A stretch of DNA of 28,108 bases from JAJTHC01 sp044348005 (GTDB lineage: Bacteria > Cyanobacteriota > Vampirovibrionia > Vampirovibrionales > JAJTHC01): NCBI GenBank assembly GCA_044348005.1, contig JBIKTR010000019.1, positions 1 through 28,108 on the forward strand. Reading direction: 5' to 3'. Under the pieces are notes generated by a model. It saw only the letters and a program-made list of their open reading frames with translations, searched no databases and was not told the origin of the DNA. Positions within the stretch are counted from its first letter, which is position 1. Every line of letters starts with the position of its first letter. The position numbers were made by a program, and so were the translations under genes. Shown in pieces: positions 6,031 through 14,924 of this stretch.

Positions 6031-7773
6031 TTAGTCTTGCGTGACGTCAAAGTAATAGGCTTCAGGGTGATGAAACACCAACGCTGAAGTAGACTGTTCA
6101 GGAATCAACATAAAGCTTTCACTCAGGCGCACGCCAATTTGTTCACCGTCAAGCAAGTCCATTAAAATCGTTTGATCTGACAAATTAGGGCAGGCGGGGT
6201 ACCCAAAACTGTATCGACACCCCTGATACGCCGAAGGTTTCAACAATTGCAAGCCCGATTTACCCGCTTCTTTTTGGTTAATTTGCAATTCGCAACGCAC
6301 CTGCGCATGCCAGTATTCCGCCAAGGCTTCGGCCATTTCCACAGAAAAACCATGGTACAAGTAATACAACATGTAATTGCCTTGTGCAAACAGGGTTTGA
6401 TCAAAATCAGCGGCCTTTTGCCCCATACTCACTAATTGCAGCGCCAGTACATCTTTTTGGTCACCTTGTGTTTCAATCAAATAGTCGCTCAAGCAGAGGT
6501 TTTTTTGGCCTCCACGTGGGAACTTAAAACGGCGGATCTCTTTTTGGTGATGGTGCGGATCATAAATCACCACTTCATCCCCTTCCGCTGTCGCGGGGAA
6601 ATACCCGTACACCACTTTAGGCGTAAAAATAGACTGTTCTTCAACCAATGACTTTAAAGCATCAAACAAGGGTTGAATTTCAGATTGAATAAAGCCTTCT
6701 TGCTCTTCGGGGGTTTTGTCCCAACGGCGAAAGCCCCAATGCCCGCTCATCAAGACTTTGGCATTCAAAAACTGATAAATGGCTTCAAGTGGAATATCTT
6801 CAACCACCTTGACCCCCCAAAACGGAGGCACTGGTATTTGAAGCGCGGGGTTCACCTGCGTGCGAGGCTTCGGCCGTTCGCTTAGCGATTGTGCTTCATT
6901 GCCTTGGGTTGCGGCTTGATTCATCATTTCATTAGGCGAGGGGGGCTGAGGTTCAGCGTTAGCAGGCGGATGCCACCGTTTTTGGTGCGATTTTGCCTCA
7001 CCAATGCCTTGCAAATAGGCCAAAGTGTCCATCGCTGTTCGTGCATGTAAAACAGGGCTTTTCGTTAAGGGTCGGCATTCTTTCAATACAAAAGCAGGGG
7101 TTAAGGCAGGCCCCCCCAAAATAACAGGCAAATCAATGCCCGCTTCAACCAAGGCAGAGATGTTCAGCTTCATTTGCTTGGCTGATTCAATCAACAAACC
7201 GCTCATCACCACAGCATCAGGCTGATGCGTGGTAATCGCTTCAAGCAGTTGAAAACGGGTAACTTGTGAACCCAAATTACGAACAGTGATTCCATGGGCT
7301 TGTAAAAGGGTATCCACAATGTTTTTGCCTACTTCGTGCGTGTCGCCTTGAACGGTGAGCATCACACAAGACGCTGGCGATTTAAACTGCACGCACTGGG
7401 GAAGCACCGTTTCCCATGAATGACGCAAAATAGCCGCACTTTGTAACACAAATGGCAGAAGCATTTCCATGGTATTGAATTTTTCCGTCAACAGTTGCGC
7501 CGTGGGAAGCAAGCATTCTGTGGCCACAATATCCGCCTTCACCAAGCGAATGGCTTGTGTCAATAAGTCGGATGCCTGTGTGGCATGCCCATCTAAAATC
7601 GTGTGCTGTAAACGTTCTAAAATCGTGGCTTCTTCGCTTAGGGTTTCTGGCACGTCAAACTGAGTTTGCCAATAGGAAATGTAAGGCGTCGGTAAAGGGG
7701 TGCTAAAGTGTGTGGCTTGTGTCATAGAGGGGAGGGATCCTTTGGGTCTAAAAAGCTGGGGTGACTTTTTCAT
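6031..7773 (-). CDS. Cobalamin-binding and activation half of methionine synthase (split MetH)
   Basis: Full MetH (about 1,200 residues) has homocysteine, methylfolate, cobalamin and activation modules. This 580-residue protein matches only the second half. The helical cap (about 95-130, FNTMEMLLPFVLQSA) leads to the B12 domain with DTHEVG (144-149; His146 would be the lower cobalt ligand), SGLL near 191 and ILGGP near 218. A Pro/Gln-rich linker (about 262-308) precedes the AdoMet-binding activation domain (about 315-580), with RYSFGYPACP near 520 and the LSESFMLIPEQS and HHPEAYYF blocks. The substrate-binding half is not in this window and would have to be a separate protein. An alternative start at ATG 7725 has a distant AAGGA. 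It lies 14 bases after ubiX on the same strand. Confidence 0.85.
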   Translation of the reverse strand: MKKSPQLFRPKGSLPSMTQATHFSTPLPTPYISYWQTQFDVPETLSEEATILERLQHTILDGHATQASDLLTQAIRLVKADIVATECLLPTAQLLTEKFNTMEMLLPFVLQSAAILRHSWETVLPQCVQFKSPASCVMLTVQGDTHEVGKNIVDTLLQAHGITVRNLGSQVTRFQLLEAITTHQPDAVVMSGLLIESAKQMKLNISALVEAGIDLPVILGGPALTPAFVLKECRPLTKSPVLHARTAMDTLAYLQGIGEAKSHQKRWHPPANAEPQPPSPNEMMNQAATQGNEAQSLSERPKPRTQVNPALQIPVPPFWGVKVVEDIPLEAIYQFLNAKVLMSGHWGFRRWDKTPEEQEGFIQSEIQPLFDALKSLVEEQSIFTPKVVYGYFPATAEGDEVVIYDPHHHQKEIRRFKFPRGGQKNLCLSDYLIETQGDQKDVLALQLVSMGQKAADFDQTLFAQGNYMLYYLYHGFSVEMAEALAEYWHAQVRCELQINQKEAGKSGLQLLKPSAYQGCRYSFGYPACPNLSDQTILMDLLDGEQIGVRLSESFMLIPEQSTSALVFHHPEAYYFDVTQD

Positions 7774-7787
7774 ATTTAGGCGAGTGC

Positions 7788-8468
7788 TTAAAGGAGTGTT
7801 TCATAGATTTGGGCGAGTTCAGGGGACTGAAGCGACGTGCTTAGGCCTTGCCACCGTTGGTAAAGCTGATGTTCTAAGCCCAATTGATCCAAAACTTTGC
7901 CCACTGTATATAAAATCTGACCTTCTAAACTCAAAAAATCAGGGCTGTAAAAGGACAACATCGGCGGGATGATGCGCACATTAAGTTGTGCTAAAGTCAA
8001 CATATTTTGAAGGTGAATCGCATTGAAAGGCGTTTCACGGGGCAGTAAAATCAAGGGGCGCCCTTCTTTTAAGGTGACATCCGCCGCACGGGTGAGCAGG
8101 CTATCGCTCATGCCTTGGGCAATGTGGGCCAAGGTCCCCATCGAACAAGGGGCAATCACCATTCCCCTGTGAAGATGCGTACCACTGGCGGGTTTGGCAC
8201 CAATGTTTTTGTTGGAATATAGGGTCAATTGGACGCCGTAAGTAGACGCTTCAAGTTTCATCAGCCGTAGCAACGATGCCTTTTTTTCGTCTAAGGTATG
8301 GCCTTCAATGGCCACCCCTAGTTCCTGTTGCATCACGAGGCTGGCGTGTTCAGAAAAAATAACATCCACTGGCACCTTCAGCAGGAGCAGTTCTTTGAGT
8401 AAGCGTAAGCCCAAAATACTCCCCGAAGCACCCGTTAAGCCTAAAACGACTGGTTTTGAAGCAGACAT
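7788..8468 (-). CDS. ubiX: Flavin prenyltransferase UbiX
   Basis: UbiX makes the prenylated FMN cofactor used by UbiD-type decarboxylases in quinone and aromatic acid metabolism. The 226-residue product has GLTGASGSILGLRLL at the N-terminus (flavin phosphate loop) and the highly conserved IAPCSMGTLAHIAQGMSDSL and LILLPRETPFN blocks. A TTG 24 bases upstream could extend it, but ATG 8468 has AAGGA about 10 bases before it and better fits the family. No UbiD is in this window. It is likely cotranscribed with the Tic20-like gene and the MetH half. Confidence 0.93.
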   Translation of the reverse strand: MSASKPVVLGLTGASGSILGLRLLKELLLLKVPVDVIFSEHASLVMQQELGVAIEGHTLDEKKASLLRLMKLEASTYGVQLTLYSNKNIGAKPASGTHLHRGMVIAPCSMGTLAHIAQGMSDSLLTRAADVTLKEGRPLILLPRETPFNAIHLQNMLTLAQLNVRIIPPMLSFYSPDFLSLEGQILYTVGKVLDQLGLEHQLYQRWQGLSTSLQSPELAQIYETLL

Positions 8469-8481
8469 ACGAGAAGATTCC

Positions 8482-8964
8482 TTAATAGACAATGCGTTTG
8501 GCGACTTTACTAGAAAGCGGAAACTCTTGCTGACGACCCATCAGTGTCAACACAACGTTATACAAAGCAAATCCAGCCAACGCGAGTAACCATAGGCCAC
8601 CAAAGCCGAGCGTCAGTTGCAACGTCCATTCTCGCACGGGTAAAAAACTGAAGAAGGGCAGAACCGCTAGAAAAACGTCTAAAATGGCATTTATCAGCAT
8701 ACGCAAGACATCCACAATCACGGCAATCGCAAAGGCTTGGGCGACGTGATACTTCACAAAAACAGGTGTATTCAACTTACCGCTTCGGCAAATCAGCCAC
8801 ATCACGAGAAACATCATCAAAAAAGGGATCAAATTCAGTCCACCCAATTTCAAGCTAAAATAAAAGAAAACAGGGTAAGCCAAGGCCCCCCAAAGGCGAT
8901 GCACAATCGGCACTTTTCGGTACTGGTGCATATTGATGACTTGTTGCGGACTGCGGAATGACAT
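8482..8964 (-). CDS. Tic20-family membrane protein
   Basis: The 160-residue protein has about four membrane segments, with two short hydrophilic joins. The KYHVAQAFAIAVIVDVLRML segment resembles the block in cyanobacterial and plastid Tic20/Ycf60 proteins, where an xxFHxxQA-like motif is conserved. In plastids Tic20 is part of the inner-membrane protein import channel; bacterial functions are unclear. A GTG at 8994 is in frame, but it lies inside a 15-bp hairpin stem, so I chose ATG 8964. The family assignment is by pattern and moderately sure. This gene is one of the pointers to a cyanobacteria-related lineage. Confidence 0.7.
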   Translation of the reverse strand: MSFRSPQQVINMHQYRKVPIVHRLWGALAYPVFFYFSLKLGGLNLIPFLMMFLVMWLICRSGKLNTPVFVKYHVAQAFAIAVIVDVLRMLINAILDVFLAVLPFFSFLPVREWTLQLTLGFGGLWLLALAGFALYNVVLTLMGRQQEFPLSSKVAKRIVY

Positions 8965-8983
8965 AGACGCAAGACTTTCTTTT

Positions 8984-9020
8984 AAATACCGCACGTTTAC
9001 AAACGAAACGTGCGGTATTT
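8984..9020 (-). terminator. 15-bp hairpin after sdhB
   Basis: A perfect 15-bp stem (AAATACCGCACGTTT and its complement) with a 7-base loop starts four bases after the sdhB stop. The following T run is short on the minus strand, so it may act as a partial terminator or as a 3' stability element between the sdh genes and the downstream Tic20-ubiX-MetH genes. Confidence 0.7.
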
Positions 9021-9024
9021 TGGC

Positions 9025-9795
9025 TTATTTAATGCCGATTTTGTGTAAAAGCATCGTAATTGGGTCATAGTAACGATCCACCACACGTTCTTTTAGGGGG
9101 ATAATGGCATTATCGGTAATGCGAATATCTTCAGGGCATCGTTCCGTGCAACACTTGGTAATGTTGCAAAGCCCAATACCAGCTTCTTCCTTAATAAAAG
9201 GGATGCGATCCGCTACATCAAGGGGGTGCATTTCAAGGGACGCCAAACGCACCAAGAAGCGAGGGCCGGCAAAGTGGTTAAACTTACGGTGGTGCCGAAT
9301 GACGTGACACGAGTTTTGACACAAGAAACATTCAATACACTTACGAAACTCTTGCACGCGATCCGCGTCTTCTTGAAAGTAACGCCACGTGGATTGATCT
9401 TCATTATAAGGGGTAAAAGGGGTGATGCGTTTGTTGATTTCGTAGTTCCAGCTTACATCCGTCACCAAATCCTTAATCAGGGGGAAGGTACGCATAGGGC
9501 GAACCAACACGGGTTTGTCTTGGGGCATGTGATCCAAACGAGTTTTACACATTAAACTCGGTAAACCGTTTATTTCAGCCGCACAAGAACCACATTTAGC
9601 CGCCTTACAATTCCAGCGAATCGCCAAATCAGGGGCGTGATGCGCTTGCAACCACATTAACGCATCCAACACAACCCACCCCGGTTGAACAGGTACGGTA
9701 AAGGCTTTGACTTCACCAACGTGTTCACCATCGGCATCTGGCAAACCACGAAACACGTGAAACTCACGATCCACAACGCCTTGACTCATCATCAT
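9025..9795 (-). CDS. sdhB: Succinate dehydrogenase/fumarate reductase iron-sulfur subunit
   Basis: This subunit carries electrons from the flavin to quinone through three clusters, and all ligands are visible. The [2Fe-2S] ligands are Cys63, 68, 71 and 83; the [4Fe-4S] ligands Cys153, 156, 159 and 163 (CIECFLCQNSC); and the [3Fe-4S] group is Cys210, 215/216 and 220 (CNITKCCTERCPE). The 256-residue length is normal. The start has three consecutive ATG codons with AAGGAA upstream. It follows sdhA with a 15-base gap. Sequence alone does not separate succinate dehydrogenase from fumarate reductase. Confidence 0.94.
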   Translation of the reverse strand: MMMSQGVVDREFHVFRGLPDADGEHVGEVKAFTVPVQPGWVVLDALMWLQAHHAPDLAIRWNCKAAKCGSCAAEINGLPSLMCKTRLDHMPQDKPVLVRPMRTFPLIKDLVTDVSWNYEINKRITPFTPYNEDQSTWRYFQEDADRVQEFRKCIECFLCQNSCHVIRHHRKFNHFAGPRFLVRLASLEMHPLDVADRIPFIKEEAGIGLCNITKCCTERCPEDIRITDNAIIPLKERVVDRYYDPITMLLHKIGIK

Positions 9796-9810
9796 AAGAG
9801 CGTTCCTTTC

Positions 9811-11580
9811 CTATATTTTCTGCTTGCTTTGTGTAATGGCAAGTTCTTCAGGCTTTTGAAACAAGTCACGAAGCTCAGCATCCATTTGAGACTTTTCATA
9901 GGTAGACACTTCCAGTTCACCCGATGGATTCAAACGAATGGTACTGTTTTGGAAACGCCAGTGTTCATTATCTGATTCCAAGTGATCTAAACGGGTATGA
10001 CCCCCACGGCTTTCGGTGCGCTGAAGGGCAGCACGCGCCACCACTTCACCCACTAAAATCATGTTGTGAATGTCATGCGACAAATGCCAGCCGGGGTTGT
10101 AAGCGCGGCTGCCATCCACACGCGCCACTTTAGCGCGAGCCTTAAGCACTTGAAGTTCTTCAATGGCTTCTTTAAGGCCTTGTTCTTCACGCACAATACC
10201 GACTTTACTGCCCATCAATTCTTGCAAGTCTGCTTGAATCTGGTAAGGTGTTTCCGCCTTAGAATCACGTTCAAACGGCGCCACCAATTCTTCGGCGTAC
10301 GCTTTGATTTCTTCACCATTGATTTTGGGCAGGACGGTTTGTTGCTTAGCAAATTCGGCGGCGTATTTGCCAGCGCGTTGACCAAAAACGATTAAATCGC
10401 TCAAGGAGTTCCCGCCCAAGCGGTTACCGCCATGTAAGCCACCAGAAACTTCCCCTGCAGCAAAGAGACCTGAAACATTCAAGACTTCCTGTGTTTCAGG
10501 ATGCACACGAACACCACCCATGGTGTAGTGCATGGTAGGACCCACTTCCATCGGCCCTTTGGTAATGTCTATATCACCCAGTTCTAAAAACTGGTGGTAC
10601 ATGGAAGGTAATTTCCGCTTAATATAGTCCGCTCCACGATGCGAAATATCCAAGAACACCCCACCATTGGGTGAACCACGACCTTCTTTAACTTCCGTGT
10701 AAATGGCTTTGGACACAATGTCTCGCGTTGAAAGTTCCATGCGTTCAGGGTCGTAATTCTTCATAAAACGCTCACCTAAGGCGTTGGTTAATTTACCACC
10801 TTCACCACGAACGGCTTCAGTCACCAAAATACCTTTTACAGAAGGGGGACAGACCATCCCTGTGGGGTGAAACTGCAAGAACTCCATATCAATCAATTCG
10901 GCACCTAGTTTTAAGGCCATGGCTTGACCATCCGCCGTATATTCCCAACTATTAGAAGTAACTTTGTAGGCCTTACCAATGCCCCCTGTGCACAAAATCA
11001 CGGCTTTGGCATTAATCAGAATAAAACGACCACTTTCACGCCAGTAACCGAAAGCACCTGCAACGCGGTCTCCGTCTTTCAACAGGTGGGTCATCGTACA
11101 TTCCATGTGAACATCAATGCCACAATGAATGCCTTTGTCTTGTAAGGTACGAATGAGTTCTAAACCAGTACGGTCTCCCACGTGAGCCAATCGACGGTAG
11201 GTATGCCCCCCAAACGGACGCTGTAAAATACGTCCATCGGGTGTTCTGTCAAAAACAGCTCCCCACTTTTCGAGCTCTTTCACTCGTTCAGGGGCTTCTT
11301 TGGCGTGCAATTCCGCCATGCGGTAATTGCTTAGGTATTTCCCACCACGAATGGTGTCTTTATAATGGGCTTGCCAGCAGTCATCGGCATCCACATAGGA
11401 AAGCGCCGCAGCCATGCCCCCTTCAGCCATAACGGTATGGGCTTTGCCCAGTAACGACTTGGTGACTAAAGCCACCGAAACGCCTTGGGCGGACGCTTCA
11501 ATGGCAGCCCTTAAACCTGCCCCACCCGCACCGATTACCAGTACGTCATAGGTTTTTGTTTCGTAATGAACAGACATCAT
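9811..11580 (-). CDS. sdhA: Succinate dehydrogenase/fumarate reductase flavoprotein subunit
   Basis: This catalytic subunit interconverts succinate and fumarate using covalently bound FAD. The 589-residue product has the dinucleotide fold VIGAGGAGLRAAIEA (15-29) and the flavinylation site in KAHTVMAEGG, with His48 as the FAD attachment residue. It also has QFHPTG, the catalytic-Arg block TEAVRGEGG, and the C-terminal ESRGGHTRLD. AGGA lies before the two adjacent ATG codons. The order sdhC-sdhA-sdhB is a typical operon. Confidence 0.95.
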   Translation of the reverse strand: MMSVHYETKTYDVLVIGAGGAGLRAAIEASAQGVSVALVTKSLLGKAHTVMAEGGMAAALSYVDADDCWQAHYKDTIRGGKYLSNYRMAELHAKEAPERVKELEKWGAVFDRTPDGRILQRPFGGHTYRRLAHVGDRTGLELIRTLQDKGIHCGIDVHMECTMTHLLKDGDRVAGAFGYWRESGRFILINAKAVILCTGGIGKAYKVTSNSWEYTADGQAMALKLGAELIDMEFLQFHPTGMVCPPSVKGILVTEAVRGEGGKLTNALGERFMKNYDPERMELSTRDIVSKAIYTEVKEGRGSPNGGVFLDISHRGADYIKRKLPSMYHQFLELGDIDITKGPMEVGPTMHYTMGGVRVHPETQEVLNVSGLFAAGEVSGGLHGGNRLGGNSLSDLIVFGQRAGKYAAEFAKQQTVLPKINGEEIKAYAEELVAPFERDSKAETPYQIQADLQELMGSKVGIVREEQGLKEAIEELQVLKARAKVARVDGSRAYNPGWHLSHDIHNMILVGEVVARAALQRTESRGGHTRLDHLESDNEHWRFQNSTIRLNPSGELEVSTYEKSQMDAELRDLFQKPEELAITQSKQKI

Positions 11581-11626
11581 AGGAGTCCTAACTCTTTCAT
11601 TTCAATCGTCTAATAACGAAGTGGGA

Positions 11627-12454
11627 TTAACCTGAACAACCACTGTTCAACCAGTTAATACCCCAAGTGTTCCAATCGATCAACGTTCCGTTGGCCACCA
11701 AGCGAATGTATAAATCACATAAGCCAACAGTAAATAACGAAACCCACGCGTAGAGCCAATGTTCTTGGTTCAACTTGGTTTGATTAAACCACTTCAAGTA
11801 CGCAATGCGGTTAAAAATACCACCTGTAAAGCTATTTAACTTCCCACCAATGAGGTGACGCAAACTATGGCAAGAAAAGACATACAGCGTCAGCATGATT
11901 GTGTCCAGCCACACGATTAACGAACCCACACCAAAGCCCATTCGACCGTTGTAAAAAATGGATTCAAAGGCATGCACCCAGTGAAACACCACCAACACAA
12001 GTGCTACGTACAAAAAGTAACGGTGGAAGTTTTGCAAAATAAAGGGAAAAAGCGTTTCGCCCGTGTAATCTGCCAAAGGACGCAAAAACCCTTGCTTGGG
12101 TTTGTCTACCGCACAAGCAGGGGGGTCGTTAAAAATCGCCCGATAGTAGGTACGACGGTAAAAATAGCACGTTCCACGGAAGCCTAAAGGCGCCCATAAA
12201 ATCAAAAAGGCGGGGGAAAGCTTCAGCCATTCAAAGGCTTGTGGAAACATCGCCTTTAAATTTGGCGAATAAAAAGGAGACAAATACGGCCCCACTTCGT
12301 AAAATCCGTTTTCAAACGCACGGTACACACCGTACAAACCAAACACCGTCAAGGTCACAACAGTGAAAACCTGTTCCCACCACCAGGCGTCTTTACGATC
12401 GGTTTTGCCAAACCCTTGGGTGACGAGGTTCTTCGACAAAAAGGCTTCTAGCAT
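11627..12454 (-). CDS. sdhC: Succinate dehydrogenase membrane anchor subunit (single-chain, long type)
   Basis: The 275-residue protein has five likely membrane helices (about 31-49, 82-99, 145-163, 175-197 and 236-254). The blocks FYEVGPYLSPFYSPNL, SPAFLILWAPLGFRGTCYFYR and FSCHSLRHLIGG are characteristic of the single long SDH membrane subunit seen in Actinobacteria and some other phyla, rather than the short SdhC plus SdhD pair. Several His residues in helices (for example near 144, 158, 197 and 201) are candidate heme ligands. AAAGGAG lies about 10 bases before ATG 12454. It is the first gene of the sdh operon. Confidence 0.88.
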   Translation of the reverse strand: MLEAFLSKNLVTQGFGKTDRKDAWWWEQVFTVVTLTVFGLYGVYRAFENGFYEVGPYLSPFYSPNLKAMFPQAFEWLKLSPAFLILWAPLGFRGTCYFYRRTYYRAIFNDPPACAVDKPKQGFLRPLADYTGETLFPFILQNFHRYFLYVALVLVVFHWVHAFESIFYNGRMGFGVGSLIVWLDTIMLTLYVFSCHSLRHLIGGKLNSFTGGIFNRIAYLKWFNQTKLNQEHWLYAWVSLFTVGLCDLYIRLVANGTLIDWNTWGINWLNSGCSG

Positions 12455-12542
12455 TTTGCAGAGGCTCCTTTTTACATAATTCAGACATCACAACAGCCGT
12501 ACACACATCATGGATGTGCGCCAGACTCCACAATCTTATTTT

Positions 12543-12570
12543 ATTATAATGCAGTCACAAAAAAAGACAA
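12543..12570 (-). promoter_or_regulatory. Promoter of the sdhCAB operon
   Basis: On the minus strand, TTGTCT (12570-12565) and a perfect TATAAT (12548-12543) are 16 bases apart. This leaves a leader of about 80 bases before sdhC, which holds a small palindrome (CACATC ATG GATGTG near 12510-12524). Confidence 0.6.
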
Positions 12571-12602
12571 GGCAAGAAATAAAAAGCTCCAACAAACAGA
12601 AG

Positions 12603-12643
12603 ACTCCAACCACCATTTAATCTGTGAAATGGTATTATGGAGT
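12603..12643 (-). terminator. Possible hairpin at the engB 3' end
   Basis: Nested arms ACTCCA/TGGAGT (outer) and ACCATTT/AAATGGT (inner) span the engB stop codon. The only T-rich stretch downstream on the minus strand is about 20 bases away, so it is a weak terminator candidate. Confidence 0.35.
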
Positions 12644-13339
12644 GATCGAACGGGTGGATTCTTCTATTGCCTGCAAATGAGCCAAGCCCACTTGATCCGC
12701 CAAATACAACCAGCACGGCACGCGCCCTTCATGCGATTCGGCTGAATAAGCGATAATAGGCAGTTGAGCGAGGCCTGCTTTGTCAAGCAACTTTTTGGCC
12801 GTTTGAATACTTTCAGCCCGTTGCCTATTGGTGCATTTGTCTACTTTGGTAATCACAATCATCACAGGTAAATCATGAAAAAGTAACCAATCCAACATGT
12901 CAATGTCAGAATCCATAAAGCCATGACGCGCGTCAATCAACTGGATGACCATGTCAATGTTCGTGCGTTTTTTTAAGTAGTATTGAAAGTTCTTATTCCA
13001 TTCGGCCATTTCTTTTTTGGAAACTTTGGCATACCCGTAACCCGGCAAATCCACTAGTGACCAGCGCCGCGGCACAGCCATGGTTTCACTACTACAGGTG
13101 GCTTCATAAAAGTTCATGAGGCGGGTTTTACCTGGCGTGTTGGACGTTCTGGCCAAATTCTTTCGCCCAAGCATGGAATTAATCCACGACGATTTCCCCA
13201 CATTGGAACGTCCCACCATCACGATTTCAGGCACACCTATTTCGGCTTCAGGGGCCAAGGCTTTATTGGGCACAGAAATCACAATTTTACTGTCATGAAT
13301 TTTAATGGGGCAGACTTTCGCAAAAACGTTTACCATCAT
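12635..13339 (-). CDS. engB: Ribosome biogenesis GTP-binding protein EngB (YihA/YsxC)
   Basis: EngB is a small GTPase needed for late 50S assembly. The 234-residue product shows all G motifs: GRSNVGKSS (P-loop, about 43-51), the switch region around NTPGKTRLMNFYE, DLPGYGYAKVSK (G3), TKVDK (G4) and SAESHEG (G5). The family hallmark of a DxPGYG G3 motif is intact. Two ATG codons stand at the start with no clear ribosome-binding site, so the exact start is not certain. It is followed on the same strand, after a 180-bp gap, by the sdh operon with its own promoter. Confidence 0.94.
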   Translation of the reverse strand: MMVNVFAKVCPIKIHDSKIVISVPNKALAPEAEIGVPEIVMVGRSNVGKSSWINSMLGRKNLARTSNTPGKTRLMNFYEATCSSETMAVPRRWSLVDLPGYGYAKVSKKEMAEWNKNFQYYLKKRTNIDMVIQLIDARHGFMDSDIDMLDWLLFHDLPVMIVITKVDKCTNRQRAESIQTAKKLLDKAGLAQLPIIAYSAESHEGRVPCWLYLADQVGLAHLQAIEESTRSITP

Positions 13340-13376
13340 AAGGTAAAAAACTTTCTATGATAAGTTAGGACTAGGT

Positions 13377-13688
13377 TTAATGAGAGAGAAAGGCATTTAA
13401 TTGTAGACTGCTAGAATGTTCAACCACCCAAGCCACAAACAAGAAAAGAAGATTCATGGCCAACACCATGGCAAAGAGCTTCCAGAAAACGCCCTGCTGT
13501 TTACTTTCCGGTTGAAATCGCGCATACAGGGAAGGCACCGCAATAAAAGGGACTAAAAAAGTCGACGCCATCCACGGAACGCTTGGCAAATGCCTACGCT
13601 TGCAAAAACGAAGCGTGGCAAGCAAAAAGGAAACATTCGGAATTAAAGCAATCGCCAAAAACAGAAAAGGGTAGTGAAGTTTAAACAT
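13377..13688 (-). CDS. Small three-helix membrane protein of unknown function
   Basis: I do not recognise this 103-residue protein. Three hydrophobic segments (about 5-26, 39-58 and 72-90) are joined by short basic or polar loops. AAAAGGAG about six bases before ATG 13688 is a strong ribosome-binding site, so I regard the gene as real. It ends 37 bases before engB on the same strand and may be cotranscribed with it. Confidence 0.62.
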   Translation of the reverse strand: MFKLHYPFLFLAIALIPNVSFLLATLRFCKRRHLPSVPWMASTFLVPFIAVPSLYARFQPESKQQGVFWKLFAMVLAMNLLFLFVAWVVEHSSSLQLNAFLSH

Positions 13689-13826
13689 TATCGGCTCCTT
13701 TTGGTTTTTAAAGAAATTTAAGAACCTAAGTCAGAAATGAATATGCTGGAAGTGTACAACAAAGTCGAAAAAAATGGTACTATATTCTTATTCCTTATTT
13801 TAATGTTTACACAAAGTGAGATTTTT

Positions 13827-14924
13827 ATGCGTCTTTCTTCTTCCATACGAAACGCCTTTACCGTTGGACTGCTGGTGCTGTGTGCTTTGCTACAGGTGAT
13901 GCCTCAGCCACTTATTGCTCAGGCCCACGCACGGATGCCTCAATGGGGAGCTTCAAAAACACACCCCGCCTTAAAAAACGTCACCGTTACAGGGGCTTCT
14001 GCTTCTGACGAACGCGTCCTTGAAGTCTTAGAGGTGGTGCAAGGTTTGCTAGATGCCGCTAAACGCCGAGACATCGACGGTTTTATGAAGTATTACGCCA
14101 ACGCCTACATTAGCGGAGACAACCTCACACGTTCTGAATTGCGGAAGCTGGTTTTAGAAACATGGGAACAATACCCTAATATGCAGTACAATTCAAGCAT
14201 CCTAGAAATTCGCGTCAACGGCAACTGGATTACGGTAGAAACAGAAGACGTTAGCCTTGCCACAGGCTTACCCACCCCCATGGATATGTTGGCCACAGGC
14301 GTTCCTGCGGAATCGTCACTCTTTTTGAAAAAAAACGAAACTGGCACGCTGGCCACTCGTTCGCGTAACTTAATGTATCTTCGCAAAATCGGAGACGTGT
14401 GGCGTATTGACAGTGATCAATCCCTTTATGAAGACGCCGTCTTACGTTACGGCAATACAAACGGTTTAGGAATAGAGTTTTCTGTGCCAGACAAAGTCTT
14501 TGCGGGGCAAAGCTATACTGCCGCCGTTGAAGCGGGCTTCCCCCCCAACAGCGTTGCCATGACTTCGGTCAATCGTTCTGAAATGGTGTACCCTCACCCC
14601 CATATTGTAAATGCCATGCGTGTACTGGCCCCTGCCCAAAATACTTTAGAACGCGTGTTTACGGCCAATACCCATAGTCGTAATGAAATGGTGAGTGCTA
14701 GTTTGGGGCTGTTACAAGGCAAGCGAGTGCTAGGCCCCAATGGCGAACCTGCCGTTAGCCTGACGTTGAGTGGAGTCGTCACCTTAGTGAAGCGGGTCAA
14801 TGTGGCTTCAAAAGCAGAAGACAGTGCTTCAGCTGCTTTACAGGGGTTGGTCATGCATTCTGCCAACGGAAAAATCGATTTCAGTCAAGAAAAAGCCAAG
14901 CCTGAGGAAGAAAATCATGAGTAA
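13827..14924 (+). CDS. Exported protein with an NTF2-like domain
   Basis: The 365-residue protein begins with a signal peptide (MRLSSSIRNA, then hydrophobic VGLLVLCALLQV, cleavage near IAQAHA). Residues about 60-170 look like an NTF2-like/DUF4440-type cone fold: VLEVVQGLLDAAKRRDIDGFMKYYA, then ELRKLVLETWEQYPNMQY, and a VNGNWITVETED strand. The remaining C-terminal half has beta-rich sequence I do not recognise. The frame extends upstream to ATG 13737, but the signal peptide and AAGTGAG before ATG 13827 argue for the later start. A TACTAT-like -10 box lies near 13777. The fold name is by pattern; substrate unknown. It overlaps the DJ-1-like gene by 8 bases, so the two form an operon. Confidence 0.65.
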   Translation: MRLSSSIRNAFTVGLLVLCALLQVMPQPLIAQAHARMPQWGASKTHPALKNVTVTGASASDERVLEVLEVVQGLLDAAKRRDIDGFMKYYANAYISGDNLTRSELRKLVLETWEQYPNMQYNSSILEIRVNGNWITVETEDVSLATGLPTPMDMLATGVPAESSLFLKKNETGTLATRSRNLMYLRKIGDVWRIDSDQSLYEDAVLRYGNTNGLGIEFSVPDKVFAGQSYTAAVEAGFPPNSVAMTSVNRSEMVYPHPHIVNAMRVLAPAQNTLERVFTANTHSRNEMVSASLGLLQGKRVLGPNGEPAVSLTLSGVVTLVKRVNVASKAEDSASAALQGLVMHSANGKIDFSQEKAKPEEENHE

